Source: Bacillus norwichensis
GTDB taxonomy: Bacteria; Bacillota; Bacilli; Bacillales; Bacillaceae_C
DNA length: 64,000 nucleotides
Direction of reading: 5' to 3'
NCBI RefSeq assembly: GCF_014836955.1
Contig: NZ_JACSPV010000001.1
Coordinates: forward strand, 146,765-210,764
Both the position numbers and the translations under genes were made by a program. Positions 55,726-64,000 of the stretch are shown one piece after another (position 1 is the first letter of the stretch; each line of letters begins with the position of its first letter). Under the pieces are notes generated by a model, which made no database searches, was not told the origin of the DNA, and saw nothing but the letters and a program-made list of their open reading frames with translations.

Positions 55726-55813
55726 TGGACACTGAAAAGCTTTTCTTTGAATAAAATTTTCCATAACAAACTATCCTTTCTTTACACAGAAACGAAAGGT
55801 CATTGATTTTGAC

Positions 55814-55851
55814 AAAAAATTCGCCGACCCTGGAATCCCCGGATCGGCGAA
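55814..55851 (-). terminator. Terminator of yrzB operon
   Basis: TTCGCCGA / TCGGCGAA stem extended by CCCTGG-type pairing, with a TTTTTT tail on the minus strand, 7 bp past the yrzB stop. Confidence 0.85.
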
Positions 55852-55857
55852 CTTTTA

Positions 55858-56142
55858 TTACTCCTCTTCTTCGTCAAGAAAAGTGTTAAGCATTTCTTCT
55901 ATCATTTCCCACTCTTCTTCGGTTTCGATCGGTTGCATATTTCCGTCTTCTCCATTTTCGTTTGAAGTATAAGAAGACGCATGAATTTCAATCTCCTCGT
56001 TTTCACCATTGTCTGAACCGGCTGGATAGTACAGGACATATGATTTGTTGAATTCATCTGAGTCAAATGTAAAGAGGACTTCAAATAATTCTTCGTTTCC
56101 TTCTTCATCCACAACTGTTATATAATTTTCACCATTTTCCAT
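55858..56142 (-). CDS. yrzB: YrzB family DUF1292 protein
   Basis: 94-residue very acidic protein of the DUF1292 family: [23 protein letters not shown], then YVLYYPAG, ending in an Asp/Glu run ([10 protein letters not shown]). Conserved last gene of alaS-yrzL-ruvX-yrzB. Function unknown. Confidence 0.92.
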   Translation of the reverse strand: MENGENYITVVDEEGNEELFEVLFTFDSDEFNKSYVLYYPAGSDNGENEEIEIHASSYTSNENGEDGNMQPIETEEEWEMIEEMLNTFLDEEEE

Positions 56143-56153
56143 TAATAATCACC

Positions 56154-56573
56154 TCATAATTGTTGGCTATCTAAAAAGCCTTGTAATATCATTACAGCTG
56201 CCATTTTATCAATGACTTTTTTTCTTTTCTTTCTGCTGACGTCCGCTTCCAGAAGGACCCTTTCAGCCGCCATTGTGCTTAGTCGTTCATCCCATAACTG
56301 GACAGGTAGCTGAAATCTGCTTCTCAATTCTTCAGCATAAGTCATCGAAGCTTCTCCGCGTGGGCCAATCGTATTATTCATATTTTTCGGAAGACCGACA
56401 ATGATTTGTTCAATACGGTATTCTTTAATAATCTCACCAATTCGTTCGAATCCAAACTGGTTCCTATCTTCATTGATCGATATTGTCTCAATGCCCTGAG
56501 CGGTCCAGCCCATTTCATCGCTGACTGCAACGCCCACTGTCCTCGAGCCAACATCAAGGCCCATAATCCTCAA
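56154..56573 (-). CDS. yrrK: Putative pre-16S rRNA nuclease RuvX/YqgF (YrrK)
   Basis: 139-residue YqgF-type RNase H-fold nuclease implicated in 16S rRNA 5' maturation. Acidic active-site residues appear in [31 protein letters not shown] and [12 protein letters not shown]. Sits 3 bp after yrzL. Confidence 0.94.
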   Translation of the reverse strand: MRIMGLDVGSRTVGVAVSDEMGWTAQGIETISINEDRNQFGFERIGEIIKEYRIEQIIVGLPKNMNNTIGPRGEASMTYAEELRSRFQLPVQLWDERLSTMAAERVLLEADVSRKKRKKVIDKMAAVMILQGFLDSQQL

Positions 56574-56576
56574 AAC

Positions 56577-56846
56577 TCACTTCTCCTCACGATGCTGCTT
56601 TAAATAGGACTTCACCAGCTCTTCGATGATTTCATCCCTTTCCAGCTTTCTCATTAAATTACGTGCATCCTGATGCCTTGGAATATAGGCAGGGTCACCA
56701 GAGAGCAAATAACCGACGATTTGGTTAATGGGATTATATCCCTTCTCTTGAAGAGCCCCGTATACGTGCAGCAGAACTTCTTTGACATCATGCTCCATTG
56801 GATCATCATAAAACTCAAATCGCATTGTTTTATCAAAAGAGCTCAT
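56577..56846 (-). CDS. yrzL: IreB family regulatory phosphoprotein YrzL
   Basis: 89-residue UPF0297/IreB protein: [50 protein letters not shown], and [13 protein letters not shown]. In enterococci IreB is phosphorylated by the Ser/Thr kinase IreK. The N-terminal Thr (KTM) region is conserved. Conserved alaS-ireB-ruvX order. Confidence 0.94.
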   Translation of the reverse strand: MSSFDKTMRFEFYDDPMEHDVKEVLLHVYGALQEKGYNPINQIVGYLLSGDPAYIPRHQDARNLMRKLERDEIIEELVKSYLKQHREEK

Positions 56847-56933
56847 TTACAACAACACCTTCTTTCAGAACTTGCGTACAGGATTGGCCCGCTGTAAAAC
56901 ATTACCTTCATTGTACATGATTTGAAGCCGGAA

Positions 56934-59561
56934 TCAAACGGATTTTATCCATTCATTTACATAGGCAAGAGCAGATTCCAATTGATCAGGGTTTTTCCCA
57001 CCAGCCTGAGCCATATCCGGACGCCCTCCGCCGCCTCCACCACAGCGGGAAGCTACTTCTTTAACCAATTTTCCAGCATGATATCCTTTTTCCATTAAAT
57101 CTTTTGTAACTCCGGCAATAATATTCACTTTTCCACTTTGCGCAGACCCGAGCACGACGATTCCTGAGCCAAGCTGTTGTTTTAAATCATCGCCCATGTT
57201 TCTCAGCGTGTTCATATCAGCGCCTTGGACAATGCTCGCAATGAATTTGACGCCTTCAACCTCTTTAGCTTTTTGGATAAGACTTCCAGCTTCCACATGT
57301 GCTAGTTTTGCCGTAAGAGATTCATTTTCCCTTTGAAGTTCTTTTAATTCCAAAAGAAGAGATTCTGTTCTTTCGTGCACTTGGGCTGGTTTTGTTTTTA
57401 ACTTGTCCGCGACATTATGCAGTTCATTTACCTGCTCATTCATAAAGCGGAATGCATGCTCACCTGTAACGGCTTCTATTCGACGTGCACCAGCTCCAAT
57501 ACCACTTTCTGTAATAATTTTGAACAGCCCTATTTCTGCCGTATTAGAAACATGACAGCCACCGCATAATTCAAGACTGGCTCCAGCTGATACAACGCGG
57601 ACTATATCACCGTATTTTTCGCCAAATAACGCCATTGCTCCCATTTGCTTCGCTTCTTCCAAGCCTGTCAGCTTTGTCTGCACCACATGATTGGCCCAGA
57701 TTTCACGATTTACTTTTTCTTCAACTTTTTCTAGCTCTTCTTCCGTTACAGAGCCGAAATGGGAAAAATCAAAACGGAGCCTTCCCGGTCCGACGTATGA
57801 ACCAGCCTGATTGACATGTGTTCCGAGAACATCTTTTAATGCCTTATGCAACAAGTGGGTTGCCGTATGGTTTTTGATGATTTGGCCCCGCATTTTCTCA
57901 TCAACTTTTGCCTTCACTTCACTGCCAGTTCTGATTGTCCCTTCTTTGATCATCCCTGTATGAAGATTTTGGCCGTTTGGAGCTTTGATGACTCTACTCA
58001 CTTCGATTTCAAAACCAGGTCCACTGACTGCCCCATGGTCTGCAACTTGTCCGCCGCTTTCTGCATAAAAAGGCGTAACATCCAATAAAAATTGAATTTC
58101 CTCTCCTTCTTCGGCCTTCTCAGTGATTTCACCATCTTTTAATATGGCTAGAACAACCGAATCTGTAGCGAGGCGATCATAGCCCACAAATTCACTGCTG
58201 ACTGTCAATTCAGCAAGGGTGCTGTTTTGAACTTGCATAGACTCCGTTTCGCTCCGTGCAGAGCGCGCCCTTTCCCGTTGCTTTTCCATTTCTTGTGCAA
58301 AGCCCTCATGATCAACTTTTAACTGCTCTTCTTCCGCATATTCTTCCGTTAATTCTACAGGAAAGCCATATGTGTCATAGAGCCTGAAAACATCTTCTCC
58401 GGAGATCATATCTTTTCCTTCAGCTTTTGCTTTCTTAATTAATGAAGACAGGATTTCCAATCCATCATTCAATGTTTCATGGAAACGTTCCTCTTCATTT
58501 TTGATCACTCGCTGAATAAAATCTGTGCTCTCCAATACTTTCGGATAGAAATCTTTCATGATTTCCCCAACCACAACTACAAGACGATACATGAATGGTT
58601 TTTCAATTCCCAATTCTTTCCCATAACGTACAGCCCTGCGGAGAAGTCTCCTTAATACGTATCCACGGCCTTCATTTGAAGGCAAAGCCCCGTCACTTAC
58701 AGCAAATACAACTGTCCGTACATGGTCCGCAATAACTTTGAATGCTGTATCCAGTCCCGCATTTGCATAAGCTTTACCGGAGAGCTTTTCAGTTTCCTTG
58801 ATAATTGGCATAAATAAATCTGTCTCAAAATTGGTCGGTACATCTTGGACAACAGAAGCCATCCGCTCTAGCCCCATGCCCGTATCAATGTTTTTCTTGG
58901 GAAGAGGAGTGTAGGTTCCGTCTGGATTGTGATTAAACTGTGAAAATACAAGGTTCCAGATTTCAAGATACCTTTCATTTTCTCCACCCGGAAATAATTC
59001 GGGATCATCCGGATCGTCCCCATATTCGGGGCCTCTGTCATAAAAGATCTCCGAGTTTGGCCCGCTCGGCCCTTCACCAATGTCCCAGAAGTTCTCTTTA
59101 AGACGAATGATTCTTTCTTTTGGCAAGCCGATCGACTGGTTCCATAGTTCAAAAGCTTCGTCATCTTCCGGATGGATTGTAACAGACAGTTTTTCAGGAT
59201 CGAATCCAATCCATTTGTCATCTGTCAAAAACTCCCATGCCCATTCAATCGCTTCTTTCTTGAAATAATCCCCTATGGAAAAATTTCCAAGCATCTCAAA
59301 AAATGTATGGTGCCTTGCTGTTTTTCCCACATTTTCAATGTCATTTGTCCGGATAGACTTTTGGGCATTGACGATTTTGGGATTCTCTGGAATCTCCCTG
59401 CCATCAAAGTATTTCTTGAGTGTTGCAACTCCACTGTTAATCCACAGCAAAGAAGGATCGTCATGTGGAATAAGAGAAGCGCTAGGCTCCACTTTATGTC
59501 CTTTCTCCTGGAAAAAATCCAGAAACATCTGTCTTATTTGTGAACCAGTCAGTTTTTTCAT
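56934..59561 (-). CDS. alaS: Alanyl-tRNA synthetase
   Basis: Class II synthetase charging tRNA-Ala. 875 residues: catalytic domain (1-240; [30 protein letters not shown]), tRNA-recognition domain, editing domain with zinc ligands in [11 protein letters not shown] and [14 protein letters not shown], and C-terminal oligomerisation domain ([15 protein letters not shown]). Complete. Expressed from a strong promoter and T-box leader. First gene of the alaS-yrzL-yrrK-yrzB unit. Confidence 0.98.
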   Translation of the reverse strand: MKKLTGSQIRQMFLDFFQEKGHKVEPSASLIPHDDPSLLWINSGVATLKKYFDGREIPENPKIVNAQKSIRTNDIENVGKTARHHTFFEMLGNFSIGDYFKKEAIEWAWEFLTDDKWIGFDPEKLSVTIHPEDDEAFELWNQSIGLPKERIIRLKENFWDIGEGPSGPNSEIFYDRGPEYGDDPDDPELFPGGENERYLEIWNLVFSQFNHNPDGTYTPLPKKNIDTGMGLERMASVVQDVPTNFETDLFMPIIKETEKLSGKAYANAGLDTAFKVIADHVRTVVFAVSDGALPSNEGRGYVLRRLLRRAVRYGKELGIEKPFMYRLVVVVGEIMKDFYPKVLESTDFIQRVIKNEEERFHETLNDGLEILSSLIKKAKAEGKDMISGEDVFRLYDTYGFPVELTEEYAEEEQLKVDHEGFAQEMEKQRERARSARSETESMQVQNSTLAELTVSSEFVGYDRLATDSVVLAILKDGEITEKAEEGEEIQFLLDVTPFYAESGGQVADHGAVSGPGFEIEVSRVIKAPNGQNLHTGMIKEGTIRTGSEVKAKVDEKMRGQIIKNHTATHLLHKALKDVLGTHVNQAGSYVGPGRLRFDFSHFGSVTEEELEKVEEKVNREIWANHVVQTKLTGLEEAKQMGAMALFGEKYGDIVRVVSAGASLELCGGCHVSNTAEIGLFKIITESGIGAGARRIEAVTGEHAFRFMNEQVNELHNVADKLKTKPAQVHERTESLLLELKELQRENESLTAKLAHVEAGSLIQKAKEVEGVKFIASIVQGADMNTLRNMGDDLKQQLGSGIVVLGSAQSGKVNIIAGVTKDLMEKGYHAGKLVKEVASRCGGGGGGRPDMAQAGGKNPDQLESALAYVNEWIKSV

Positions 59562-59584
59562 AATTTTTCCTCCTTATGCGAAAT

Positions 59585-59850
59585 AAAAAAGCTCCTCCCC
59601 AGCCAGGGGCGAAGCTTAGACGCGGTACCACCCTGATTTAGCAAAGAATTACACTTTTGCCATCTCTCAGGACCTTAACGCGGTAAACGGCAGGCTTTTA
59701 ACTGCACTCCGGATTAGCTCATTATTACTCTTCATCTAGAATTTCTTTCAGCCGCGGAAATTCCTCTCTTCGGCAACGAAAAAATCGTCGCTCAGATGGG
59801 CAGTAATAAGAATGGATCCTTCTTCGTTTTTCCAGTATATTAGCTACTAG
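59585..59850 (-). promoter_or_regulatory. T-box riboswitch leader of alaS
   Basis: Minus-strand leader of about 270 nt. The T-box sequence AGGGTGGTACCGCG is at 59621-59634, followed by a G+C-rich terminator stem (CGCCCC / GGGGAGG region, 59585-59617) and a T run. Such leaders sense uncharged tRNA, here expected tRNA-Ala from the downstream gene. I did not assign the specifier codon with confidence. Confidence 0.93.
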
Positions 59851-59852
59851 AA

Positions 59853-59881
59853 ATTATAGGTAATAGAAAAATCTTTGTCAA
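59853..59881 (-). promoter_or_regulatory. Consensus sigma-A promoter of alaS
   Basis: TTGACA (59876-59881), 17-bp spacer, TATAAT (59853-59858) on the minus strand: a perfect consensus. Its -35 ends 2 bp after the yrrI stop codon region. Confidence 0.93.
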
Positions 59882-59883
59882 TC

Positions 59884-60957
59884 TTAAGTCTGTTTTACCT
59901 TAATAAAGTAGTCGCGCGAATGAACAACAGCCACTTTGAAAATAGCCAAAAGAGGGACAGCGACGAGCATTCCGATCACCCCTCCCGCTTCTCCGCCTAT
60001 AATTAAAGCGGCAATGATAAAAAGAGGATGAATATTAATTGATTTCCCAACTATATATGGTGAAAGGACATTCCCCTCCAATAATTGCAGCAAAACAATG
60101 ATTCCGACTGACATCATAGCCAGTTTGACAGAGCTAAGCAAAGCAAAAGCAGTGACAGGCACAGCCCCGATGACCGGGCCAAAATAAGGAATTATATTTG
60201 TAAAAGCAACAATAGATCCCATAATAACCGGATAATCCAATCCTATCATCCAAAATAAAAAACTAGAAACCGTTCCAATGATTAAACAAACAAGGAGCTG
60301 CCCCCGAATGTATCCTCCAAGAGAGATATTTACTGCAGCAAGAAATTCCTTTCCTTGCTTCCTCCATCGCTTCGGTGTCATATACCACACAGCCTGTTTA
60401 ATCAGATCAAGATCCTTTAATATGTAAAAAGAAATGAACGGAATGACAGCCAAAATAAAAATAAAGTTGAAGAGTCCTTTGAAGATAGACATCATCTTTT
60501 CCAAAAATTTATTCAACCATTGTTCAAAATCATCAACGCGTCCTTCGATTTGAGCCTGTATTCCATCCGGCCATCTCGAAGTCGATTCATGCAAGTCTTT
60601 TACAAGACCTTTGTAATGCCCTGCCAATTCAGGTACATGTTCTGAAAAATGACTGATTTGATTAATCAAAACGGGAATCCCCATATAAAGAGCATAGCCC
60701 ATCCCACCAAAAAACAGCAAATATATCGCAAGAATCGCAACAATCCGATTGATGCCGAGCATCTCAATTTTTTCGACAATCGGATAAAGAAGATAGGCAA
60801 TAAAGCCACCAATTATAAATGGCAGCAGTCCAATACACACAATCGTGAAAACAGGTTTCCATAAGGGTTTTATCAACAAAAAGCAATAAAGAATAATAAA
60901 TAACAATAACAAAATTGCCAAATTGTATATTAAGCGGTGCCGCTTTTGCTTCAACAT
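59884..60957 (-). CDS. yrrI: AI-2E family transporter YrrI
   Basis: 357-residue polytopic membrane protein of the AI-2E/PerM family. N-terminal helices (about 10-90), a central soluble stretch (LVKDLHESTSRWPDGIQ), and C-terminal helices with the family motif GFTNIIPYFGPVIG-like sequence (AFTNIIPYFGPVIGAVP) and GNVLSPYIVGKSINIHP. Substrate unknown; the family includes Na+/H+ antiporters and exporters. Upstream of alaS as in B. subtilis. Confidence 0.92.
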   Translation of the reverse strand: MLKQKRHRLIYNLAILLLLFIILYCFLLIKPLWKPVFTIVCIGLLPFIIGGFIAYLLYPIVEKIEMLGINRIVAILAIYLLFFGGMGYALYMGIPVLINQISHFSEHVPELAGHYKGLVKDLHESTSRWPDGIQAQIEGRVDDFEQWLNKFLEKMMSIFKGLFNFIFILAVIPFISFYILKDLDLIKQAVWYMTPKRWRKQGKEFLAAVNISLGGYIRGQLLVCLIIGTVSSFLFWMIGLDYPVIMGSIVAFTNIIPYFGPVIGAVPVTAFALLSSVKLAMMSVGIIVLLQLLEGNVLSPYIVGKSINIHPLFIIAALIIGGEAGGVIGMLVAVPLLAIFKVAVVHSRDYFIKVKQT

Positions 60958-61033
60958 GCTCCCTCCTACGATTAGTGTGTCATTTTTTATGAATTTTTAA
61001 TCGAAAGGAAGAAAAAAATAGAAGAATAAGCAT

Positions 61034-61178
61034 ATCAAATGCGCCTTGATGTATTTGCACCCAGATTTTATCGCGCTCTGCTCGATACATTTCCTCTGAA
61101 AATCTGAGGCATCAATTGGAGCCGGAGTTTCCCCCACTGAATGGAATACCAATATGCATTCTCACCACTTAAAGTAAA
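61034..61178 (+). repeat. Dispersed structured repeat, family A, copy 4 (3'-shortened)
   Basis: Begins ATCAAATGCGCCTTGATG, continues CCCAGATTTTATCG and TCCTCTGAAAATCTG, and keeps AATGGAATACCAATATGCATT, but ends at about CTCACCACTTAAAG without the third hairpin. Located between yrrI and the zinc-ribbon gene. Confidence 0.75.
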
Positions 61179-61180
61179 AT

Positions 61181-61207
61181 CAAGAGGCTGCCTCCTGAAG
61201 GCAGCCT
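61181..61207 (-). terminator. Terminator of the recD2-yrrD transcript
   Basis: AGGCTGCC / GGCAGCCT stem with a 7-9-nt loop directly after the zinc-ribbon gene stop; tail TTGATTTTA on the minus strand. Confidence 0.7.
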
Positions 61208-61208
61208 C

Positions 61209-61403
61209 CTAACTCAACTTTCGTTCCCGTTCGTCGAACAGATCATCCAAGGAACTCAAGGTACCATCTTCTTCCACCTGGTGGGTATAGATGATTTCCT
61301 TCCCAATGGAAAGTTCTATGAAGCAATTCCAGCAATAATACTGATTCACTCCAATTTTACCAAGGTCCTTGCTTTGACAATTCGGACATTTCATCATGGG
61401 CAT
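61209..61403 (-). CDS. Small zinc-ribbon protein (YrzR-like)
   Basis: 64 residues from the ATG at 61403 (an ATG at 61397 is equally plausible, GAGGTGG upstream). Two CxxC pairs (CPNCQSKD and YYCWNCFIEL) form a zinc ribbon; the C-terminal part HQVEEDGTLSSLDDLFDERE is acidic. Overlaps the yrrD 3' end by 47 bp. It resembles a small conserved Bacillus protein of this locus, possibly YrzR, but I am not certain. Function unknown. Confidence 0.8.
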   Translation of the reverse strand: MPMMKCPNCQSKDLGKIGVNQYYCWNCFIELSIGKEIIYTHQVEEDGTLSSLDDLFDERERKLS

Positions 61404-61896
61404 TGCCACCTCGTTGGTTAATTGCCGACACGATGATGGCATCCTTTCCCATATTTGGCGGATCGAGGGTTCGGATTACCCGCTTTCCTTCCGTAATATC
61501 TGAGAAAAAACCATCAGTCAGCTCGTACCCAACGATTGTGCCCTCTTTTTCCAAAAAATATACATCATCCAGCAAGCCGAGCTTTTCGCCATGCGGCGTC
61601 ATTGTATTTTTTTTGGCTAAAGGGCGTCCATGATGCATTGTATGTTCATTATCCAGCTCTCGATATTTGGAGTATTGCCCATTGCTATCAAGTATAATCC
61701 CATCCTCACCAAAGGATGAAACAGACTGAACGGGAACGCGTACCTTTTTACCGATGAACCCTTTTATCTGCAGCAAAAGATCTGTCACCAGTCCCTCTTC
61801 GCCTATGCAAATATCGCAAACCTCGCCTAGTACTTCTCCACTTCGGTCATAGACCGACATGCCTTTCAATAAAGAAAATGTCCGCAAAAGAAACAC
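61357..61896 (-). CDS. yrrD: PRC-barrel domain protein YrrD
   Basis: 179 residues with two PRC-barrel repeats: residues 1-75 (LLKGMSVYDRSGEVLGEVCDI) and about 85-150 (EKLGLLDDVYFLEKEGTIVGYELTDG). PRC barrels occur in RNA-processing and photosynthetic proteins; no partner is evident. 29 bp after recD2. Function unknown. Confidence 0.9.
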   Translation of the reverse strand: MFLLRTFSLLKGMSVYDRSGEVLGEVCDICIGEEGLVTDLLLQIKGFIGKKVRVPVQSVSSFGEDGIILDSNGQYSKYRELDNEHTMHHGRPLAKKNTMTPHGEKLGLLDDVYFLEKEGTIVGYELTDGFFSDITEGKRVIRTLDPPNMGKDAIIVSAINQRGGNAHDEMSELSKQGPW

Positions 61897-61925
61897 CGCC
61901 TTTTTCGAACATTTTTATTGTCTGC

Positions 61926-64000
61926 TCAATCGAGGAAATCATAAGGTGAAACATTTTCCATGCCAATCATGGGATCAGCCATGAAAAGCTTGTCTTCATA
62001 CGACCAGTCCTCGTGCTCATTATTCAATTGTTGTGTTTCAACGGCCGGCTGTAGTTTTTCACCTGCCAGCTTCTCACGCAATGTTGTTTGTCTCTTTTGA
62101 TCGTCTTCTCGTTCTATTCCAGTACGAAAGGCACTTTCTTCTCCACACAGAATAAGAAATTGCCTGCTCCGTGTTATAGCTGTATATAATAAATTGCGCC
62201 GAAGCATCCGATAATAATTCCTTACAACTGGAAGGATGACAATCGGGAACTCGCTCCCCTGTGATTTATGGATAGAACAACAAAAAGCATGAGTAATCTG
62301 ATTAAAATCCTGGCGCATATATGTGACTTCTGTTCCTTCAAAAGAAACGATAATCATATCCTGCTTTTCCACATTTTCATTTGCATACAAGATCGAAATA
62401 ATTTCTCCGATATCACCATTAAAGACATTTTTTTCCGGTTGATTGACAAGCTGCAGCACCTTATCTCCTATCCGAAATTTCGTCTCTCCTAAAGTTATTT
62501 CCTTGTTTCTTTTTTCTTTTTTCGGATTAAAAACTTCCTGCAAAATTTTATTCAAGTTATCAATTCCGGCTGGCCCTCGGTACATAGGAGCTAATATTTG
62601 AATATCCTTAGCCGTGTAGCCTTTTGTGATAGCATTTTTTACGACTTTCTCAACAACATCCCCAATTTGCGGTGCTTGGCATTTAATAAAAGACCTGTCT
62701 TTCTTCTGAATTGTAATATCAGAAGGAGTTTTTCCGTTTTTTATTTCATGTGCCAGTTCCACAATCGACGAACCGTCTGCTTGACGATAAATGTCAGTCA
62801 ATTGGACAACCGGAAGGGTATTGGAGGCTAAAAGATCTTTCAGCACTTGCCCTGGTCCAACGGAAGGTAGCTGATCTTCATCCCCCACAAGAATGACCTG
62901 AATGGTGTCAGGAAGTGACTTGAAAAGCTGATGGGCAAGCCACGTATCCACCATCGACATTTCATCAATAATGATGATTTTTCCCTCAATCTCTCGTTCT
63001 CCTTCGGTATCCAAGTCCTCCTGGCCTGTCATGCCCAATAGCCTATGGATGGTCATCGCTGGGAGCCCGGTCGACTCGGCCATCCTTTTGGCTGCACGGC
63101 CAGTAGGGGCCGCCAAGACAAAAGGAAACACATCTTCTCTTTTATAGGCATGGATATCTAGAGAACAACCATGAAGCTCTGCATACAGTTCCACAATTCC
63201 TTTTATAACTGTTGTTTTCCCGGTTCCAGGACCGCCTGTCAAAATCATCAATGGACTCGTTAAGGCTGTTTGAATCGCTTCTTTTTGGGAAGGTGCATAC
63301 TGGACGTCCAACCGTTCTTCCAAATTCCCGAGCGCTAATAAAAATTCAGATTCTGGAAATTGATCTGCGTATTGCTTTTGATCCATAATCCGGCTAATGT
63401 TCGTAACAAGACCTTTCTCCGAAAAATAAAGCGAAGGCATATAAACCCGCTGTTCCTCACCAATCACCTTACCTTCTTCTTTTAACTGAATGAGGGCATC
63501 CGCAATTAATTCAAAAGGAATTTCAACATCCTGGCTGTTTTCTAACAGTTGCTTTACTTGTTCAAGCAGCTGCTCCGCTTCCAAATAGACATGTCCGTTT
63601 TGCATACATTGTTGATCCAGAACATACAAGCAGCCAGCCTTGATCCTTTGTGGGTGATTCCCTACAATGCCAAGCTGAGCTCCAAGCTCATCCGCCCTGC
63701 CGAACCCAACTCCTTCGACATCTTCGATCAGCTGGTATGGATTTTTTTCAATGATGTTCAATGTTTCCTCTTTATACACCTGGTATATCTTCATGGATAT
63801 TTGCGGCCCGAATCCATATTGATTTAAGCCAATCATCACCTGCTCCAGTCCCTGGTGTTCAAGAAGCGTTTCATACAAGTTGTTGGCTACTTCAGGCGGA
63901 ACCCGGGGGATTCCCTCCAAAACAGATGGTTTGCTTAAAATGAGACTGATCGCATTTTCACCAAGGGCTTCCACAATTCTTTCAGCTGTTTTTTCACCAA
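61926..64000 (-). CDS. recD2: ATP-dependent RecD-like DNA helicase RecD2 (5' end outside window)
   Basis: Superfamily 1 5'-3' helicase RecD2 (YrrC). About 690 residues are visible, to the stop at 61926; the frame stays open to 64000, so the true N-terminal domain start lies outside. Helix-hairpin-helix segments (GFGPQISMKIYQVYK, GVGFGRADELGAQLG) precede motor motifs: Walker A GGPGTGKTTVIKG, motif II IIIDEMSMVDTWL, motif III LVGDEDQLPSVGPG, and C-terminal SIHKSQGSEFPIVI. Full-length family members are about 750-800 residues. Confidence 0.96.
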   Translation of the reverse strand, partial: GEKTAERIVEALGENAISLILSKPSVLEGIPRVPPEVANNLYETLLEHQGLEQVMIGLNQYGFGPQISMKIYQVYKEETLNIIEKNPYQLIEDVEGVGFGRADELGAQLGIVGNHPQRIKAGCLYVLDQQCMQNGHVYLEAEQLLEQVKQLLENSQDVEIPFELIADALIQLKEEGKVIGEEQRVYMPSLYFSEKGLVTNISRIMDQKQYADQFPESEFLLALGNLEERLDVQYAPSQKEAIQTALTSPLMILTGGPGTGKTTVIKGIVELYAELHGCSLDIHAYKREDVFPFVLAAPTGRAAKRMAESTGLPAMTIHRLLGMTGQEDLDTEGEREIEGKIIIIDEMSMVDTWLAHQLFKSLPDTIQVILVGDEDQLPSVGPGQVLKDLLASNTLPVVQLTDIYRQADGSSIVELAHEIKNGKTPSDITIQKKDRSFIKCQAPQIGDVVEKVVKNAITKGYTAKDIQILAPMYRGPAGIDNLNKILQEVFNPKKEKRNKEITLGETKFRIGDKVLQLVNQPEKNVFNGDIGEIISILYANENVEKQDMIIVSFEGTEVTYMRQDFNQITHAFCCSIHKSQGSEFPIVILPVVRNYYRMLRRNLLYTAITRSRQFLILCGEESAFRTGIEREDDQKRQTTLREKLAGEKLQPAVETQQLNNEHEDWSYEDKLFMADPMIGMENVSPYDFLD

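Overview
The window is a chromosomal segment of an endospore-forming Bacillaceae (Firmicutes). Gene content and order closely follow the Bacillus subtilis yqf-yqe-dnaK-com-yqe and yrr-alaS regions. Sporulation genes (yqfCD, gpr, yqxA, sda, an uninterrupted sigK), natural-competence genes (comEA, comEB, comEC, comER), a CIRCE-controlled hrcA-grpE-dnaK-dnaJ cluster and a T-box alaS leader all fit this. It is not B. subtilis itself: sigK has no skin element, spoIIP is missing between gpr and yqxA, yrrN-yrrO-udk are missing between yrrM and greA, and there are two families of interspersed repeats. Most genes lie on the minus strand, so operons read from high to low coordinates.

Layout from low to high coordinates. 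1-5.6 kb: dgkA (cut by the window edge), ybeY, pgpH, phoH, yqfD, yqfC (envelope, RNA and sporulation). 5.8-9.1 kb: nfeD, floA and a small membrane gene behind a consensus sigma-W promoter. 9.5-11.3 kb: yqeY, rpsU and the divergent phosphate-transporter-like yqeW. 11.4-15.6 kb: a two-component system with a frameshifted LytS/BtsS-type kinase, a LytTR regulator, the transporter cstA, and a 49-residue membrane protein coupled to cstA. 15.7-28.3 kb: deoC, mtaB, rsmE, prmA, dnaJ, dnaK, grpE, hrcA, hemW, lepA, yqxA. 28.3-31.7 kb: gpr, rpsT, holA, yqzM. 31.9-36.7 kb: comEC, comEB, comEA and divergent comER. 36.9-42.5 kb: yqeM, rsfS, yqeK, nadD, yqeI, aroE, yqeH, yqeG and divergent sda with DnaA boxes.

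42.7-49.4 kb is the most lineage-specific part: psd and pssA (phosphatidylethanolamine synthesis), a small ORF and sigK, an 800-bp gene-free stretch, a membrane-anchored thermonuclease-like protein, and a pepF-type peptidase with an in-frame amber codon near its start. 49.4-64 kb: mtnN, yrrS, pbpI, greA, yrrM, mltG, yrzB, ruvX, yrzL, alaS with its T-box leader, an AI-2E family permease, a zinc-ribbon protein, yrrD and the 5'-truncated recD2.

The most notable unexplained signals are: (i) a structured dispersed repeat of about 195 bp present in five intergenic sites, two of them abutting or supplying stop codons; (ii) a second REP-like repeat family lying inside the heat-shock and com operons; (iii) a long hairpin over the yqfC ribosome-binding site whose loop holds a sigma-E-like -10; (iv) likely inactivating lesions in a sensor kinase and a peptidase; (v) a 21-bp-spaced direct repeat plus a cre-like site before cstA.
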